Shown here in pieces: positions 63,536 to 64,000 of a DNA stretch of 64,000 bases. The position numbers were made by a program, and so were the translations under genes. Position 1 is the stretch's first letter. Every line of letters starts with the position of its first letter. This DNA comes from Berghia stephanieae (lineage: Eukaryota; Mollusca; Gastropoda; Nudibranchia; Aeolidiidae). The DNA is taken from the NCBI GenBank assembly GCA_034508935.3, contig CM067445.1, forward strand, positions 44,946,983 to 45,010,982. Direction: 5' to 3'. Below the pieces are notes generated by a model. That model had not been told where the DNA came from and did not search any database. It saw only the letters and a list, made by a program, of their open reading frames with translations.

Positions 63536-63727
63536 CTATAGATAGTATGCGCTTGGCTAAGGAGCCCACAACATTGCCATCCGGAAGTATAACGGACAAA
63601 CGCACAAAACTATGTGTAACCATGAACGTTTATAGTCTGATTAATACAGTTTAGTGATAATTATAATAAATGCGAATGGCAATAAGCAATAACAAATACA
63701 TGAGTGACGTCAACTTCGTTCTGTCAA
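63536..63727 (-). mobile_element. M-A MITE, full length
   Basis: CTATAGATAGTATGCGCTTGG to GACGTCAACTTCGTTCTGTC. Middle intact. Confidence 0.9.
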
Positions 63728-63845
63728 TACAATTTGTTCTGAAAATTCCTTAAAATAATAGCTTTATTGTCTGTGACTCGTCGACACACAATGGATCTCA
63801 TTGGGATGAACGGGCTTCTGCAAAATGACATCTAGGTCTGAAAAG

Positions 63846-64000
63846 GGTTCAACAGTCGTGAGGTCACTTCCCTCGTAATGACGCTTAGTAACTAGTTCTA
63901 AACTATCGACACAATGGCGGACGCTTTTATCTCCATCACCACCCTTATGAAATACTTCTCCAACGAGCATAAAAGTGTATACACAGGATAAAACACTATA
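63846..64000 (+). mobile_element. M-C MITE, cut by the window edge
   Basis: GGTTCAACAGTCGTGAGGTC, ACTTCCCTCGTAATGACGC, and the frame from ATG 63914: MADAFISITTLMKYFSNEHK. It continues past the end of the window. Confidence 0.85.

Overview
The window is metazoan nuclear DNA with no complete host gene that I can support. It is AT-rich and almost entirely intergenic or intronic repeat sequence. Evidence for an animal genome is three tRNA-headed SINE families, CR1/L2-like and RTE-like LINE 3' ends, a Buster-type hAT transposon, several MITE families and very long microsatellites. The mix (V-domain-like SINE body, RTE-type LINE tails, a hammerhead-like Penelope motif, very long ATT and ACT repeats) fits a marine invertebrate, perhaps a mollusc or another lophotrochozoan. 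That species guess is weak.

Family names used below. S1: SINE of about 290 bp with a tRNA-Pro-like head and a 3' end reading GCGCTATATAAAAGCTC (about 22 copies). S2: SINE of about 220 bp with a tRNA-like head and a tail reading GAATAAAGGGAATT (7 copies). S3: SINE of about 260 bp with a tRNA-like head and a V-domain-like body (5 copies and a scrap). M-A: 195 bp MITE with CTATAGATAGT ends. M-B: 240 bp MITE. M-C: 300 bp MITE holding a protein-like segment. M-I: 140 bp palindromic MITE with GCAGGTCTGA ends. FB: 250 bp full-length foldback. pB: piggyBac-like MITE with TTAA and CCCTCTCCTTACC ends. D, F, G, H, J, K: smaller repeat families.

Layout. 0-4.3 kb: S1 copies, a duplicated 190 bp segment, M-A and a pB relic. 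4.3-6.9 kb: long trinucleotide arrays, M-I and G. 7-13.5 kb: S2, pB, a TA array, a decamer-repeat foldback (9.79-10.27 kb), and the first copy of a 1.1 kb duplication. 13-17.2 kb: M-B, tandem M-A, an RTE-like LINE end and the second 1.1 kb copy. 17.2-30.2 kb: S1, S3, FB and M-C copies, LINE scraps, ATT arrays and an unexplained reading frame on the minus strand at 26.8-27.06 kb. 30.7-33.4 kb: a hAT element inserted in a D repeat, with an empty copy of the same repeat nearby. 33.4-42 kb: M-A/M-B junction, a hammerhead-like Penelope fragment, FB, S3, a 95 bp tandem repeat and long microsatellites. 42.9-45.6 kb: the most striking object, a 2.66 kb inverted array of 396 bp tRNA-bearing units flanked by a 13 bp direct repeat. 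45.6-61 kb: SINEs, a CR1/L2-like LINE with an S2 inside its reading frame, FB and microsatellites. 61-64 kb: a pile-up of M-A and M-B copies ending in a partial M-C.

No genes work together here. The sequence relationship is parasitic: SINEs probably use LINE machinery, MITEs use transposases encoded elsewhere, and elements have inserted into one another. One signal cuts across families: the palindrome TGACGTCA occurs at least 34 times by hand count, mostly near MITE ends, where about one is expected by chance.
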